A DNA stretch of 64,000 bases, from positions 1-64,000 of the forward strand of contig NZ_FNCO01000019.1 in the NCBI RefSeq assembly GCF_900100795.1, written 5' to 3'. This document shows, in pieces, positions 1-8,348 of the stretch. Within the stretch, counting starts at the first letter, position 1. Every line of letters starts with the position of its first letter. Source of the stretch: Pseudomonas abietaniphila (lineage in GTDB: Bacteria > Pseudomonadota > Gammaproteobacteria > Pseudomonadales > Pseudomonadaceae). The notes under the pieces were generated by a model. It ran no database searches. It had not been told where the DNA came from and was given only the letters and a program-made list of their open reading frames with translations. The translations under genes and the position numbers were made by a program.

Positions 1-2
1 CA

Positions 3-1760
3 GCGCAGGACAGTGATTACTCGCTGTACGACAAGAAAAGCAAAGGCTCTTTTGGTAGCAAGAAAACCAAGCGCGATGAGGTGACGCAGGTCACCCACAT
101 CGGCAGCGAGATCACCTCCGGCGGCCACATGATGCTGGTCAGTGGCGGGGATCAGCACTATCAGGTTGCAAAGCTCGACAGTGGCAAAAATCTGACCCTT
201 AACAGTGGTGGAGGGATTCTGTTTGAGGGCGTTAAAGACCTTCATCAGGAGAGCCATGAGAAGAGCAAAAGCGACTTGGCGTGGAATTCCATGTCGGGCA
301 AGGGTAGTACCGATGAGACCTTGCGCCAAAGCGAGCTGATCGCGAAAGGCAATCTGGCGATCAAGGCTGTTGACGGACTGCACATTGACGTCAAGCAGGT
401 GAATCAACAAACGGTCAGCGAAGCCATTGACGCAATGGTCACGGCAAATCCGGATCTGGCGTGGCTGAAGGACGCTGAAAAGCGCGGGGATGTTGACTGG
501 AAGCTGATCAAAGAGACGCACGACTCTTATAAATACAGCCATTCGGGCCTGGGTCAGGGTGCGATGTTGGCGATCATTATCGTTGTAACCGTGTTGACTG
601 CTGGCACGGGCACGGCTGCAACGATCGGTACGGCCGCTGGAAGTGCTGCCTCCACAGCGGCAACGACCGCAGGACTTGGCGCATACGCTGCAACCATCTC
701 CAGTGCTGCAAGCGCTGCCGCTGTTGCAAGTTTCTCTGCGGCGGTTTCGCAGGCTGCGGTTAGCGCGGTTAACAACCAAGGAAATCTAGGTGCCGTACTA
801 AAGGATGTGACGTCCGCAGACAGCATGAAAGGCTACCTGATCAGCGGTCTGGCGGCTGGCTTCGCGGCAGGAGTTCTGGACAAGGCTTATGGCGTATCTC
901 CAGACGACGCTGTCAAAGCCACTCATGGCTTTGAGCTAGGAACAGTTGACGGTTTTACACAGTTCGCTAGTTACACCTTTGCGGAAAACGGGTTTACGGC
1001 TGTTGCTGGCACTGCGATCCAGGGTGGAAGTTTAAAAGACAACCTTGCTCAAGCCGCGATCAGTTCCGCAGCAGATGCTTTGTCAGCTGGTCTCTATAAT
1101 CGACTCGGGACGCAGTTAGAGTTTTCCGGCTTACCCGCCAAGTTAGGCGCGCATGCACTGGTCGGTGGTTTGATTGCTGAGCTGGCAGGGGGCGACTTCA
1201 AAACAGGAGCACTGGCTGCAGGCGCCAATGAGGCGTTCCTCACTTCAGTCGGCGACAAAATATTCAGTGGCGGCATGCATGACCAGTTGCTGGCGATGAC
1301 CTCTCAGTTGATAGGACTAACGGTGGCCGCATCGGCGGGTGGATCTGATAAAGATCAAGCTGTTGCAGGATGGGTTGCCTCGCAAGCGACCAAATTTAAC
1401 AGTCTCGATCATCCAACTGCGGAAAAATTGCTTAATGAGTTAAAAACTTGCAAAGCTACGGCTGGTTGCAGCGAGCAAAAAATTAGAGAAATTGTCGGAA
1501 ATTATGAAAAACTATCGGCAGAGAGGTCTAAAGCAATTGGGGACTGCCCAACGCGCGGGTGCGTAGAGTCAATCCAGGCCAATACAATAGCGATTGACGA
1601 CCCTGTTGCTCAGGATTTGCTGGGGTATTTCCGAAACTCGGTTGCCTATGATATGTATGGCTTGCTGACTGGTGATCCCGCCCATGTCTTGATCCCCTCA
1701 CAGGGTGTAGACCGCTGGGGGGGGGATCTTCATAACCGATCAGCAGATTGCAACGGCTAA
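3..1760 (+). CDS. CdiA/filamentous haemagglutinin-like protein, C-terminal part (5' end outside window)
   Basis: The frame is open from base 3, so this is the distal part of a much longer two-partner-secretion exoprotein. The first ~150 residues have the repetitive beta-helix look of haemagglutinin repeats (GSEITSGGHMML, LTLNSGGGILFEGVKDLHQES). A hydrophobic Ala/Thr/Ser-rich stretch (about 600-780) follows, then a DUF637-like haemagglutinin segment (NQGNLGAVLKDVTSADSMKG onward) and a Cys-containing pre-toxin segment (TCKATAGC, DCPTRGC). Such proteins are exported by a TpsB/CdiB barrel and carry a variable toxin at the C-terminus. Here the frame ends at 1760, 35 bases after a run of nine G (1717-1725). 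Removing one G joins it to the toxin frame that ends at 2250. It is therefore a broken or phase-variable gene, or a sequencing error. Confidence 0.8.
   Translation, partial: AQDSDYSLYDKKSKGSFGSKKTKRDEVTQVTHIGSEITSGGHMMLVSGGDQHYQVAKLDSGKNLTLNSGGGILFEGVKDLHQESHEKSKSDLAWNSMSGKGSTDETLRQSELIAKGNLAIKAVDGLHIDVKQVNQQTVSEAIDAMVTANPDLAWLKDAEKRGDVDWKLIKETHDSYKYSHSGLGQGAMLAIIIVVTVLTAGTGTAATIGTAAGSAASTAATTAGLGAYAATISSAASAAAVASFSAAVSQAAVSAVNNQGNLGAVLKDVTSADSMKGYLISGLAAGFAAGVLDKAYGVSPDDAVKATHGFELGTVDGFTQFASYTFAENGFTAVAGTAIQGGSLKDNLAQAAISSAADALSAGLYNRLGTQLEFSGLPAKLGAHALVGGLIAELAGGDFKTGALAAGANEAFLTSVGDKIFSGGMHDQLLAMTSQLIGLTVAASAGGSDKDQAVAGWVASQATKFNSLDHPTAEKLLNELKTCKATAGCSEQKIREIVGNYEKLSAERSKAIGDCPTRGCVESIQANTIAIDDPVAQDLLGYFRNSVAYDMYGLLTGDPAHVLIPSQGVDRWGGDLHNRSADCNG
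1717..1725 (+). other. G9 homopolymer at the toxin frame break
   Basis: Nine consecutive G within the codons for Trp-Gly-Gly. With eight G the upstream CdiA-like frame reads straight into the toxin domain; with nine it stops at 1758-1760; with ten it meets TAA almost at once. The run is the only feature separating the two halves. Confidence 0.85.
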
Positions 1761-2250
1761 GTTTATATCCGAGGGGTGGTTAACCGAAACCGAACAAGCA
1801 AAACTGGGGGAGTGGGATCGAGATACAGATTGGCTTAACCATCTAGCCGGTAAGCAACTGACGGTCAAGGAAAAAGCTAGCGCCATAGTTGAGTTAACGT
1901 CGATGGCGGCTATGGGGATCCTTGCCGGGCGTGGAAGCTCGAGTGTCAAAGGTGCTGCCCCTGAAAATATGAGCCCGCTGGGAGCCGGCCGTGCGGGTGC
2001 ATTTAATGAGGCTAAGCGCCAGTCGGGAATTCCTACCAGCCAGCAGCCTAGCAAGGTGACGCTAAATTTGGATAAAAGAGGCAATTTGCAGCCTGGTTTG
2101 ATTTATGAATTTGAGGTTCCTGCGTCGGGTGGCGGAGTCAAGACAATAAGGATTAGGGATGATTCAGGCGGCCATGATTTCGGTGTAGGGAACTCTCAAA
2201 ACAGAGGATCGCACTTTAACGATGAATCGGGGAATCACTATGACTACTAA
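1726..2250 (+). CDS. Displaced C-terminal toxin domain, HNH/EndoVII-like (Tox-HNH-EHHH type)
   Basis: This frame is open from just after the G9 run, with no stop before 2250; the first ATG in it is at 1903. It continues the CdiA-like pre-toxin (FITDQQIATAKFISEGWLTE) and ends in a compact domain: GRAGAFNEAKRQSGIP, QQPSKV, YEFEV, then GGHDFG, RGSHFNDE and HYDY. That order of Glu and three His motifs is what I recall for the EHHH subgroup of HNH/endonuclease VII polymorphic toxins, predicted to cut nucleic acid in a rival cell. As sequenced it lacks a plausible start of its own and would be made only after loss of one G or a +1 frameshift. The domain assignment is by motif memory; the frame relation is seen directly. 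Confidence 0.75.
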   Translation: MFITDQQIATAKFISEGWLTETEQAKLGEWDRDTDWLNHLAGKQLTVKEKASAIVELTSMAAMGILAGRGSSSVKGAAPENMSPLGAGRAGAFNEAKRQSGIPTSQQPSKVTLNLDKRGNLQPGLIYEFEVPASGGGVKTIRIRDDSGGHDFGVGNSQNRGSHFNDESGNHYDY

Positions 2251-2872
2251 TGTTGAAATTGCGACAGTCAAAAACGTTTTTGAAGAAAATGATGTGCTGA
2301 TGCTAAAAAAAAATCTTTCAATGGGGAATCAGCCGCTAACCGCAGCAACGTTTTTTGTGAAAGGGACGGTGCGAACATCGGTATCCTTTGTTTTAGAGTA
2401 TCTTTACAAGAAAATGGTGAGCAATCTAGATGGATTTGAAGCGTGGTTGGTGCTAGGAAATACTGCGCGTCAACCGGACACTAGAATTGTAAGGCACAGA
2501 GGCCTTTGGGGAGCGTTGAAATCACGAGGGCTGGAGGTGCGTGGAGGGAGCAAGGCTTATGAGAAAGCTTACGAAGAAAGTGGAGGGATAAAATTTTTTG
2601 GAGCGCAGCGCCTATCGACTTTTTCTATAGCGTCTGTAAGTGAGTTGTTGTTTCAGGAGCGTTGTGCATATATTTTACTAATCCCTGGAGGTTTCGCCGT
2701 GCAAGGGATGATGGATAAAAAATTTTGCGGTGAATTAGATGATGATCTTTCTGGCTTTATGGAAGTGTTGCAAGTAGGCGGGTTGCTGAAGAAGATTGGT
2801 GAATTTGATGATCGTGAAAGTGGTTTTGTCATGCTTGCTACATCGGAAGTATTACTGAAGATGGTGAGTTGA
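2240..2872 (+). CDS. Candidate immunity protein to the EHHH-type toxin (no known family recognised)
   Basis: I chose the ATG at 2240, with CGGGGAAT six bases upstream, over the in-frame ATG at 2222 that lies inside the toxin end. It overlaps the last 11 bases of the toxin frame (stop 2250), the layout usual for a toxin with its cognate immunity gene. The product is about 210 residues, soluble, without signal peptide or membrane segment. Visible stretches are YLYKKMVSNLDGFEAWLVLG, HRGLWGALKSRGLEV and CAYILLIPGG. I do not recognise the fold or family. Position and coupling suggest immunity; this is inference. The next gene overlaps its stop codon. Confidence 0.7.
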   Translation: MTTNVEIATVKNVFEENDVLMLKKNLSMGNQPLTAATFFVKGTVRTSVSFVLEYLYKKMVSNLDGFEAWLVLGNTARQPDTRIVRHRGLWGALKSRGLEVRGGSKAYEKAYEESGGIKFFGAQRLSTFSIASVSELLFQERCAYILLIPGGFAVQGMMDKKFCGELDDDLSGFMEVLQVGGLLKKIGEFDDRESGFVMLATSEVLLKMVS

Positions 2873-3324
2873 GTGTTTCGCCGATGAGTTTTAATGTGAT
2901 TGTGAGTGATAATGTGTCTGAGCACTACAATGAGCCAGTAATAGAAGGCTCGTTTGATCTGTCGGGAAATCACGAAAAGTTTTCCCTAGCACTTTCGTAT
3001 TGGACTAGAGAGCAATACTTGGAGAGCTGGAGGTGTTCTATAAACGCCGGTTTAAAAATAGGGCAGCATACAGCCATAATCACATCAATGCGGGATCCCC
3101 AAAACGCCAATTTCATACCTGTCTGGATATTTTACTATGGCGGCTTAGAGTGCCTTGTGCAGAATAAGATTTTATTTCTCCAGGATTATGGTGGTGAGTT
3201 TAGTCCGAACAGTGTCAATAGTTATATCAGGCAGAGGGAAACGCACAATGAAGACGGAGCTCGCATATCGGAATGGGTTGTGCCTGTACAAGAGGTTTTG
3301 GCTGGGTTTGATGCTCTGATTTGA
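2869..3324 (+). CDS. CdiI-like contact-dependent inhibition immunity protein
   Basis: About 151 residues from a TTG at 2869 that overlaps the stop of the preceding gene; an ATG at 2884 is the alternative start. The segment YWTREQYLESW, then ITSMRDPQNANFIPVWIFYYGG, VQNKILFLQDYG and GARISEWVVPVQEVL matches my recollection of the CdiI_4 group of CDI immunity proteins. Members are small cytoplasmic proteins that bind and neutralise a matching CdiA-CT toxin. Overlap with the upstream gene suggests co-translation. Which toxin it protects against cannot be told from the sequence; it may be a second, orphan immunity gene left from an earlier toxin exchange. Confidence 0.65.
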   Translation: MSVSPMSFNVIVSDNVSEHYNEPVIEGSFDLSGNHEKFSLALSYWTREQYLESWRCSINAGLKIGQHTAIITSMRDPQNANFIPVWIFYYGGLECLVQNKILFLQDYGGEFSPNSVNSYIRQRETHNEDGARISEWVVPVQEVLAGFDALI

Positions 3325-3377
3325 CATAGCGATTATATCGCTGTAGGGCGGTTATTTTCTGAGGTGATAGCACAGCC

Positions 3378-4243
3378 ATGATTAGAGACGCGATGGGAGA
3401 TAAAGTCTACTGGTCGAGTCGAATAGAAGCTGATTTAGCTTCAATCGCTAACAGTAACCAGCGTCTCTCTATGCTCGTTGCTAATCCTTTATACGAACCA
3501 CAGTATATTTTCGATCTCGCCGAGCGCCATCTACGGCTTATGATGAGGCAGTATTCCAGAGGGGGTAAAGTTGCCAGTATAGGTCGGAATTTTCCAGATC
3601 TTATCGAAGCGTGGGAACGCTCGAATCAAAAAGCAGCCGAAGTCTGCGAAAAGAAAATATTCAAAGCTGCAGGGATTGGGTATTCAGGATAGATAATTTA
3701 AATCACTACAATTGGTGCTGCAGGTTGATTGGGATAGCGCTAGCACTCAATATCCAAAGTGCTTTGTGGGATAGGTTGGTGACACTGATTGGCGGTGAAG
3801 GATAAGATGTGCTGCTAGATAAAGTAATAGGCTCTCGTGATACTAGCAGGCGCATCGGTGAGGCTATACTTCACCCCGTCCCTTATACTAAGTTACTGGA
3901 TTGTGTTGATGCCGATCCTGACTTCCAACCTGGCTTATTAAAGTTGTTTGTCGAAAATTGGTATAAAGGTTTGAAGCGCCCCCAGCAGAAAAAAAGTAAG
4001 GCCGGGATGATTGAACCGTACTGGTGTAGCTTTGGTGACCCTGCGGAAAATCCTATATCTATGGGTAGTTAATTTGGGCGGTGGTGCACTGAGGCGGTTG
4101 GCGTAGTGAAGGCGTTCAGTATCGATGACTCGCTTTGTTTGGGCTTGGAGCATTATCCCGGGGATCTGATTCACCCTCGTGAGCGCACTGCCTCTTCTGG
4201 ACAAACTACCGAAAAAAGATGGTTTAGAAAGTTTTTTCGGTAA
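3378..4243 (+). pseudogene. Decayed PoNi-like (DUF1910/DUF1911) immunity gene
   Basis: Three pieces line up in order. Frame one (3378-3692) has EADLASIANSNQRL...FDLAERHLRLMMRQYSRG...FPDLIEAWERSNQ. A frameshift near the A-runs at 3649-3657 moves to a frame reading SCRDWVFRIDNLNHYNWC and ALWDRLVTLIGGEG. That frame meets TAA at 3803, continues VLLDKVIGSRDTSRRIGEAILHP and FVENWYKGLKRP, meets TAA at 4070, then reads FGRWCTEAVGVVKAFSIDDS and HYPGDLIHP to a final stop at 4241. The order is that of PoNi immunity proteins, which neutralise PoNe-type DNase effectors. One frameshift and two nonsense codons make a functional product very unlikely. No PoNe toxin is visible in the window. Confidence 0.75.
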
Positions 4244-4463
4244 CCTTTTCTAATGCCTGAAACCAGCTTGTGGCTTTTATTAGTGCCTAAGCAGTTGGAA
4301 GTGTCTTTAGTGTGATGTTGAAAGACCGCTAAGACCCTGTAGGCCGCGCGGTCCTGCAAGCATTTTCATCCCGACACCCGCCCCATTGAAGTAAACCTAC
4401 TGAGAACCGCCATCACACCAGGGAACCGACGTACCCTTTGCATCTTCGGCCCATGAGCCTAAT

Positions 4464-4489
4464 TCTTCGCGAGCAAGCTCACTCCCACC
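4464..4489 (-). repeat. REP-like element, GCGAGCAAGCTC type
   Basis: Single copy reading TTCGCGAGCAAGCTCACTCC on the plus strand, similar to the REP at 53289-53314. It lies in the non-coding stretch between the immunity pseudogene and the gamma-glutamyltransferase relic; nothing else is recognisable there (4244-4523). Confidence 0.5.
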
Positions 4490-4523
4490 GTTCTTGCATC
4501 GGTCTGGCTCGTGGCAGGTTGCG

Positions 4524-5256
4524 TCAATACGCCGCCACCAGCCCATCCTTCCTTGGATCGGTGCCGCCGACATACCCATGGGCGGTGCGCTGGATGATCT
4601 GTGCGCCACCAAAGGCGAACACGCCGCTCGGGTCTTCGATTTCCATTTCGTGGCCTTTGGCGCGCAGTTCTTCGATCACCAGACGATCGAACGAGCGCTC
4701 CACGGCGACTTTCAGGCCCGCTTCGATTCTCCAGCGGGGTGCATCGGCGGCGGCTTGTGGGTTCTGCTTGTAGCGCAGGATGCGCATCATCATTTGCAGA
4801 TGACCTTGAGCCTGCATCGGGCCGCCCATCAAGCCGAAGGACATCAACGGCGTGCCGTCGGCGTTCATCACGAAACCGGGAATGATGGTGTGGAAAGGGC
4901 GCTTGCCGGGTGCGACGACGTTCACGTGTTCGGGGTCGAGACTGAACCCGGCGCCACGGTTTTGCAGGCTGATCCCGGTGCCCGGCACCACGACGCCGGA
5001 ACCGAAGCCCATGTAGTTCGACTGAATGAACGAGACCATCATCCCGCTCTCGTCGGCGGCGGACAGGTACACGTTGCCTCCTTCCTTGGGTGAGCCGTGT
5101 GGCGGGTCGGCGGCCTGTTCGGTGACCCGTGAAGCGCGTTCCATCAGGTAAGCAGGGTTCAGCAGATGCTCCCAGCTCACCGCGGTAAGACGACTCGCCC
5201 CTTGTTTCGGCGATCAGCTCCTGTACCGAGGTGGCCGTCCGGGCAGCGTAAGACAT
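4524..5256 (-). pseudogene. Gamma-glutamyltransferase family relic with internal deletion
   Basis: The frame 4524-5180 encodes the C-terminal ~218 residues of a gamma-glutamyltransferase-family amidohydrolase (SWEHLLNPAYLMERA, SFIQSNYMGFGSGVVVPGTG, LMSFGLMGGPMQAQGH). Just upstream, in another frame (5165-5256), VQELIAETRGESSYRGELG resembles a block that normally lies well before this part in the protein, so a large internal segment is missing and the frame has shifted. The N-terminal half is absent. The position of the catalytic Thr that starts the small subunit (normally GGTVYL or GDTVYL) reads GGNVYL, an Asn. Family length is ~530 residues. Loss of function is nearly certain. Confidence 0.8.
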
Positions 5257-5306
5257 CTGCGGCTCACGGCCACCCGAGCCGTATCAAGAGTGGCGAAGTT
5301 GCTCGA

Positions 5307-6110
5307 TCAATCCCACTGCGGCGCCAGGCTGGCCGGGCTGGTCAGGCGATGGCCGCGATCCAGACGGGCGATCTGCGCCATGTCGTCGTCGGTCAGCTTC
5401 AGGTCCACGGCCTTGAGGTTGCTCTCCAGATTGGCGCGTTTGGTTGACGACGGGATCACCGCGTAACCCAACTGCATCGCCCAGGCGAGCGTCACCTGTG
5501 CCGGGGTGGCTTGATGACGCTGGGCGATCTGCTGGATCACCGGGTCTTTCAGCACTTCGCCGTACGCCAGGGTCATGTACGAGGTGATCTTGATCCCATG
5601 CTCATGAGCAAACTGAGCCACGGTGCGGTTTTGCAGGTACGGGTGCAGCTCGATCTGGTTGGTGGCGATGTTCTCGGCGCCAACCGCTTCGATCGCTTCT
5701 TTCATCAATGCCACGGTGAAGTTGGAGACGCCGATTTCACGTGTCAGGCCTTGCTTCTTCGCCTCCAGCAGTGCGCCCATGAACTCGGCGACGGGCACCT
5801 TGCCTTGTGGCGATGGCCAGTGAATCAGCGTCAGGTCGACGTGGTCGGTTTTCAGCTTCGCCAGGCTTTCCTTCAGGCTCGGGATCAGCTTGTCGGCGGC
5901 GTAGTGGTCGGTCCAGATCTTGGTGGTGATGTACAGCTCGTCTCGCGCAATACCGCTTTGCTCGATGGCCTGGCCGACTTCGGCCTCGTTGCCGTAGATC
6001 TGCGCGGTGTCGATAACGCGGTAGCCCAGGTCCAGGCCGTTGCTGACCGAATCGATGACGACCTGGTCTTTCAATCGGAAGGTGCCGAGGCCAAATGCAG
6101 GAACAGTCAT
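5307..6110 (-). CDS. dkgB: 2,5-didehydrogluconate reductase-like aldo/keto reductase DkgB
   Basis: A 267-residue cytoplasmic NADPH-dependent aldo/keto reductase, the same length as E. coli DkgB and alike across its whole length (PAFGLGTFRLKD, DLTLIHWPSPQGKV, EIGVSNFT, SYMTLAYGEVLKDPVI, SSTKRANLESNLKA). The catalytic tetrad is visible as Asp34, Tyr39, Lys64 and His97. I start at the ATG at 6110, preceded by GGAGA, rather than the in-frame ATG 12 bases upstream. Known substrates of the family are 2,5-diketogluconate and small reactive aldehydes such as methylglyoxal. It is downstream of and on the same strand as the thiolase but 239 bases away, with a REP between. Confidence 0.9.
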   Translation of the reverse strand: MTVPAFGLGTFRLKDQVVIDSVSNGLDLGYRVIDTAQIYGNEAEVGQAIEQSGIARDELYITTKIWTDHYAADKLIPSLKESLAKLKTDHVDLTLIHWPSPQGKVPVAEFMGALLEAKKQGLTREIGVSNFTVALMKEAIEAVGAENIATNQIELHPYLQNRTVAQFAHEHGIKITSYMTLAYGEVLKDPVIQQIAQRHQATPAQVTLAWAMQLGYAVIPSSTKRANLESNLKAVDLKLTDDDMAQIARLDRGHRLTSPASLAPQWD

Positions 6111-6287
6111 GGGGTTCTCCATTGCGAAGGATAGAAGTCTGAAGCCCAGTATCCCGATTCGATCCCTGCGGAAAAACCAGGGGATCGGAAAGGGAGTTTT
6201 GACCGGGAATCATGAATGCAGTGGAGATTGGGACCGTTTGAGAGTGCATTGATTCAGGCGCGTTCCCACGGCGGCTCGCAAAACCCG

Positions 6288-6310
6288 TGTAGGAGCGCGC
6301 TTGCCCGCGA
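6288..6310 (+). repeat. Single REP (GTAGGAGCGCGCTTGCC family)
   Basis: One complete copy of the main REP of this window between the thiolase stop and dkgB. No inverted partner lies within 200 bases, so it is a singlet rather than a REPIN. Confidence 0.8.
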
Positions 6311-6349
6311 ACGATTTATCAGGCGCAGAAAACCGACCTGACGGAAAAA

Positions 6350-7492
6350 TCAAACCGCCTCAAGCAACGTCGCAATGCCCTGGCCACCGGCAATGCACTG
6401 GGTCGCCACCGCATACCGGCCACCCTGACGCTTGAGCAATGACGCCGCCTTGCCCGTGATGCGTGCGCCTGTCGCGCCCAACGGGTGACCCATGGCCATC
6501 GCGCCACCGTCCAGATTGACCTTTGCCATGTCCAGCCCCAGCTCCCGCACACACGCGATGGACTGGCTGGCGAAGGCTTCGTTGATCTCCATCAGATCGA
6601 TGTCGGCAATGCTCAAACCGGCGCGCTGCAGCAATTTGCGGGTCGCGTAAACCGGGCCCATGCCCATGATGTCCGGTGGGCAACCGGCGACCGCGACGCC
6701 TTTGATGCGCGCCAGAATCTCCAGGCCATGGGTGCGCGCGAAGTCCTCGGTGCAGACGAGTACCGCCGCACTGCCGTCGGTTAAGGGCGAAGCCGTGCCC
6801 GCCGTGACGGTGCCGCCGAAGGCAGGCTTCAGCCCCGCGAGACCTTCCAGGCTGGTGCCGGGGCGGATGCAGCCGTCTTCGCTGACCACGCCATCGGGTG
6901 TCGTCACCGGTACGATTTCATCGACGAACAAACCCCGTTCACGCGCGTTGGCCGCTTTGGCGTGGGACTCAACGGCCATGGCTTCTTGTTCGCTGCGGCT
7001 GATGTCGAAGCGTCTAGCGACTTCTTCGGCGGTCAACCCCATGGGCATGTACACCTGCGGCATGTCCTGCATCAGGGTCGGGTTGGGTGAAATGTTGAAG
7101 CCGCCCATGGGCACGCGGGTCATGGATTCGACGCCCGCACAGAGAAACGCTTCGCCCGCGCCGAGCATGATTTGCCCGGCGGCGTAATGCACCGAACTCA
7201 TCGAAGAACCGCAGAAGCGGTTGATGGTCGCGCCACCCAGCGTGTCGGGAAAGCCCGCGCGGAAGCTGGCAATGCGGGCGATGTTCATGCCCTGTTCGGC
7301 CTCGGGGTAGGCGCAGCCCATGATCACGTCCTCAAGCGCTGCGGGGTCGAGGTAGAGCTTGTCGACCAGGCCTTTGAGCACTTGGGCGGCGAGGTCGTCG
7401 GGTCGCAGGTTGATCAGGCCGCCTTTCTTGGCGAAATGAAAGGGCGACCGGGCATAGCCGGCAATGACGATCGAGGCAGTGGCGGGGGGCAT
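6350..7492 (-). CDS. Thiolase / acetyl-CoA acetyltransferase family protein
   Basis: A 380-residue thiolase. The acyl-accepting cysteine is Cys94 in NRFCGSSMSS; the catalytic His is in EINEAFASQS and the second Cys in TQCIAGGQG, with the usual NLDGGAMAMGHPLGATGAR block. It performs thiolytic cleavage or condensation of acyl-CoA in beta-oxidation-like pathways. The ATG is preceded by GGAGAATC. A thioesterase lies 39 bases upstream on the same strand, so the two probably form an operon for acyl-CoA turnover. Sequence alone does not separate FadA-like 3-ketoacyl-CoA thiolase from acetoacetyl-CoA thiolase. Confidence 0.9.
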   Translation of the reverse strand: MPPATASIVIAGYARSPFHFAKKGGLINLRPDDLAAQVLKGLVDKLYLDPAALEDVIMGCAYPEAEQGMNIARIASFRAGFPDTLGGATINRFCGSSMSSVHYAAGQIMLGAGEAFLCAGVESMTRVPMGGFNISPNPTLMQDMPQVYMPMGLTAEEVARRFDISRSEQEAMAVESHAKAANARERGLFVDEIVPVTTPDGVVSEDGCIRPGTSLEGLAGLKPAFGGTVTAGTASPLTDGSAAVLVCTEDFARTHGLEILARIKGVAVAGCPPDIMGMGPVYATRKLLQRAGLSIADIDLMEINEAFASQSIACVRELGLDMAKVNLDGGAMAMGHPLGATGARITGKAASLLKRQGGRYAVATQCIAGGQGIATLLEAV

Positions 7493-7531
7493 GGCGATTC
7501 TCCAGGGAGGCGTGGGCAGTCGGTTGGACGT

Positions 7532-8071
7532 TCAGCGGTTCATGTCGAGGATCATGCAAGTGGTGGTGCCGGTCGCGTACAGACGGCCATCGGCGTCATA
7601 GATCCTGCCTTCAGCCAGCGCCGTGGAACGGCCGACGTGCACCACTGTGCCTTCGGCGCGTATCGGGCCGGTCTTGTTGGTCAGCGCCCGGATGTAGCTG
7701 ATGCGCAGGTCGAGGGTGGTGTAACCCTGGCCCTTGTTCAGTCGGGTGTGGATCGAGCAACCCATGCACGAGTCGAGCAGGGTGGCGGCGTAGCCACCGT
7801 GCACGCTGCCCAGCGGGTTGTAGTGCTGTGGTCCGGGTGTGCCTTGGAAGATGAAGCGGCCAGGCGTCCATTCGATGGGCACAAAATCCATCAACTCACC
7901 AATCGGCGGATGCGGGTACAGGCCGTTGCCGATCCCGTCGAAAAACTCCTGAGGGGTGAGCTGAGCCACGTCGATCAGGCTCATGCTGCCAGCCTTGCCC
8001 AGCCGGGCCCGCATGTCTTGCTCCTGAGCGAGCCAAAGGGCGAGGGTTTCTTCGCGAGGGGTGGTTTGCAT
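7532..8071 (-). CDS. PaaI-type hotdog-fold thioesterase
   Basis: A 179-residue protein from the ATG at 8071 (GGAG upstream). The hotdog thioesterase signature is HYNPLGSVHGGYAATLLDSCMG followed by TLDLRISYIRAL and GTVVHVGRSTALAEGRIYDADG. Members hydrolyse aromatic or medium-chain acyl-CoA to release CoA. The N-terminal ~60 residues (LWLAQEQDMRARL) form a helical extension seen in many Pseudomonas homologues. It is the promoter-proximal gene of the pair with the thiolase. Confidence 0.85.
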   Translation of the reverse strand: MQTTPREETLALWLAQEQDMRARLGKAGSMSLIDVAQLTPQEFFDGIGNGLYPHPPIGELMDFVPIEWTPGRFIFQGTPGPQHYNPLGSVHGGYAATLLDSCMGCSIHTRLNKGQGYTTLDLRISYIRALTNKTGPIRAEGTVVHVGRSTALAEGRIYDADGRLYATGTTTCMILDMNR

Positions 8072-8348
8072 GGCGTTCGCTCCGGGGAAGCATCGGGTTG
8101 TCGGGTGTAGAAAAATTACGGTCATAATCCCGCTGTTCCATGACAACCGCAATATCATAAATGTCCAGCAGTGGCCAAAGCGCTCAGCCTGCGGTTCAAC
8201 GTTAGCGGTCCGGGCAGTCCGCGGATGTTCTGAATGAGGAGGGATAAGGGCTGTCGATTTGGCCGGGCGCCGTTCGACTACTGTCTGAAACCCTGGGCTA
8301 TGGTGTCCAGGAGCCTTTAAAGATGCCCTCTACCGAAGGAAGCCTGCC

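Noticed and set aside
554..826. Ala/Val-rich open frame on the minus strand inside the CdiA-like gene
   Set aside because: It mirrors the Ala/Thr/Ser-rich hydrophobic segment of the plus-strand gene and has no ribosome binding site.
4459..5256. 265-codon minus frame over the gamma-glutamyltransferase relic
   Set aside because: Only its first ~30 codons look like the enzyme; the rest is an out-of-frame, Arg-rich shadow created by the frameshift.
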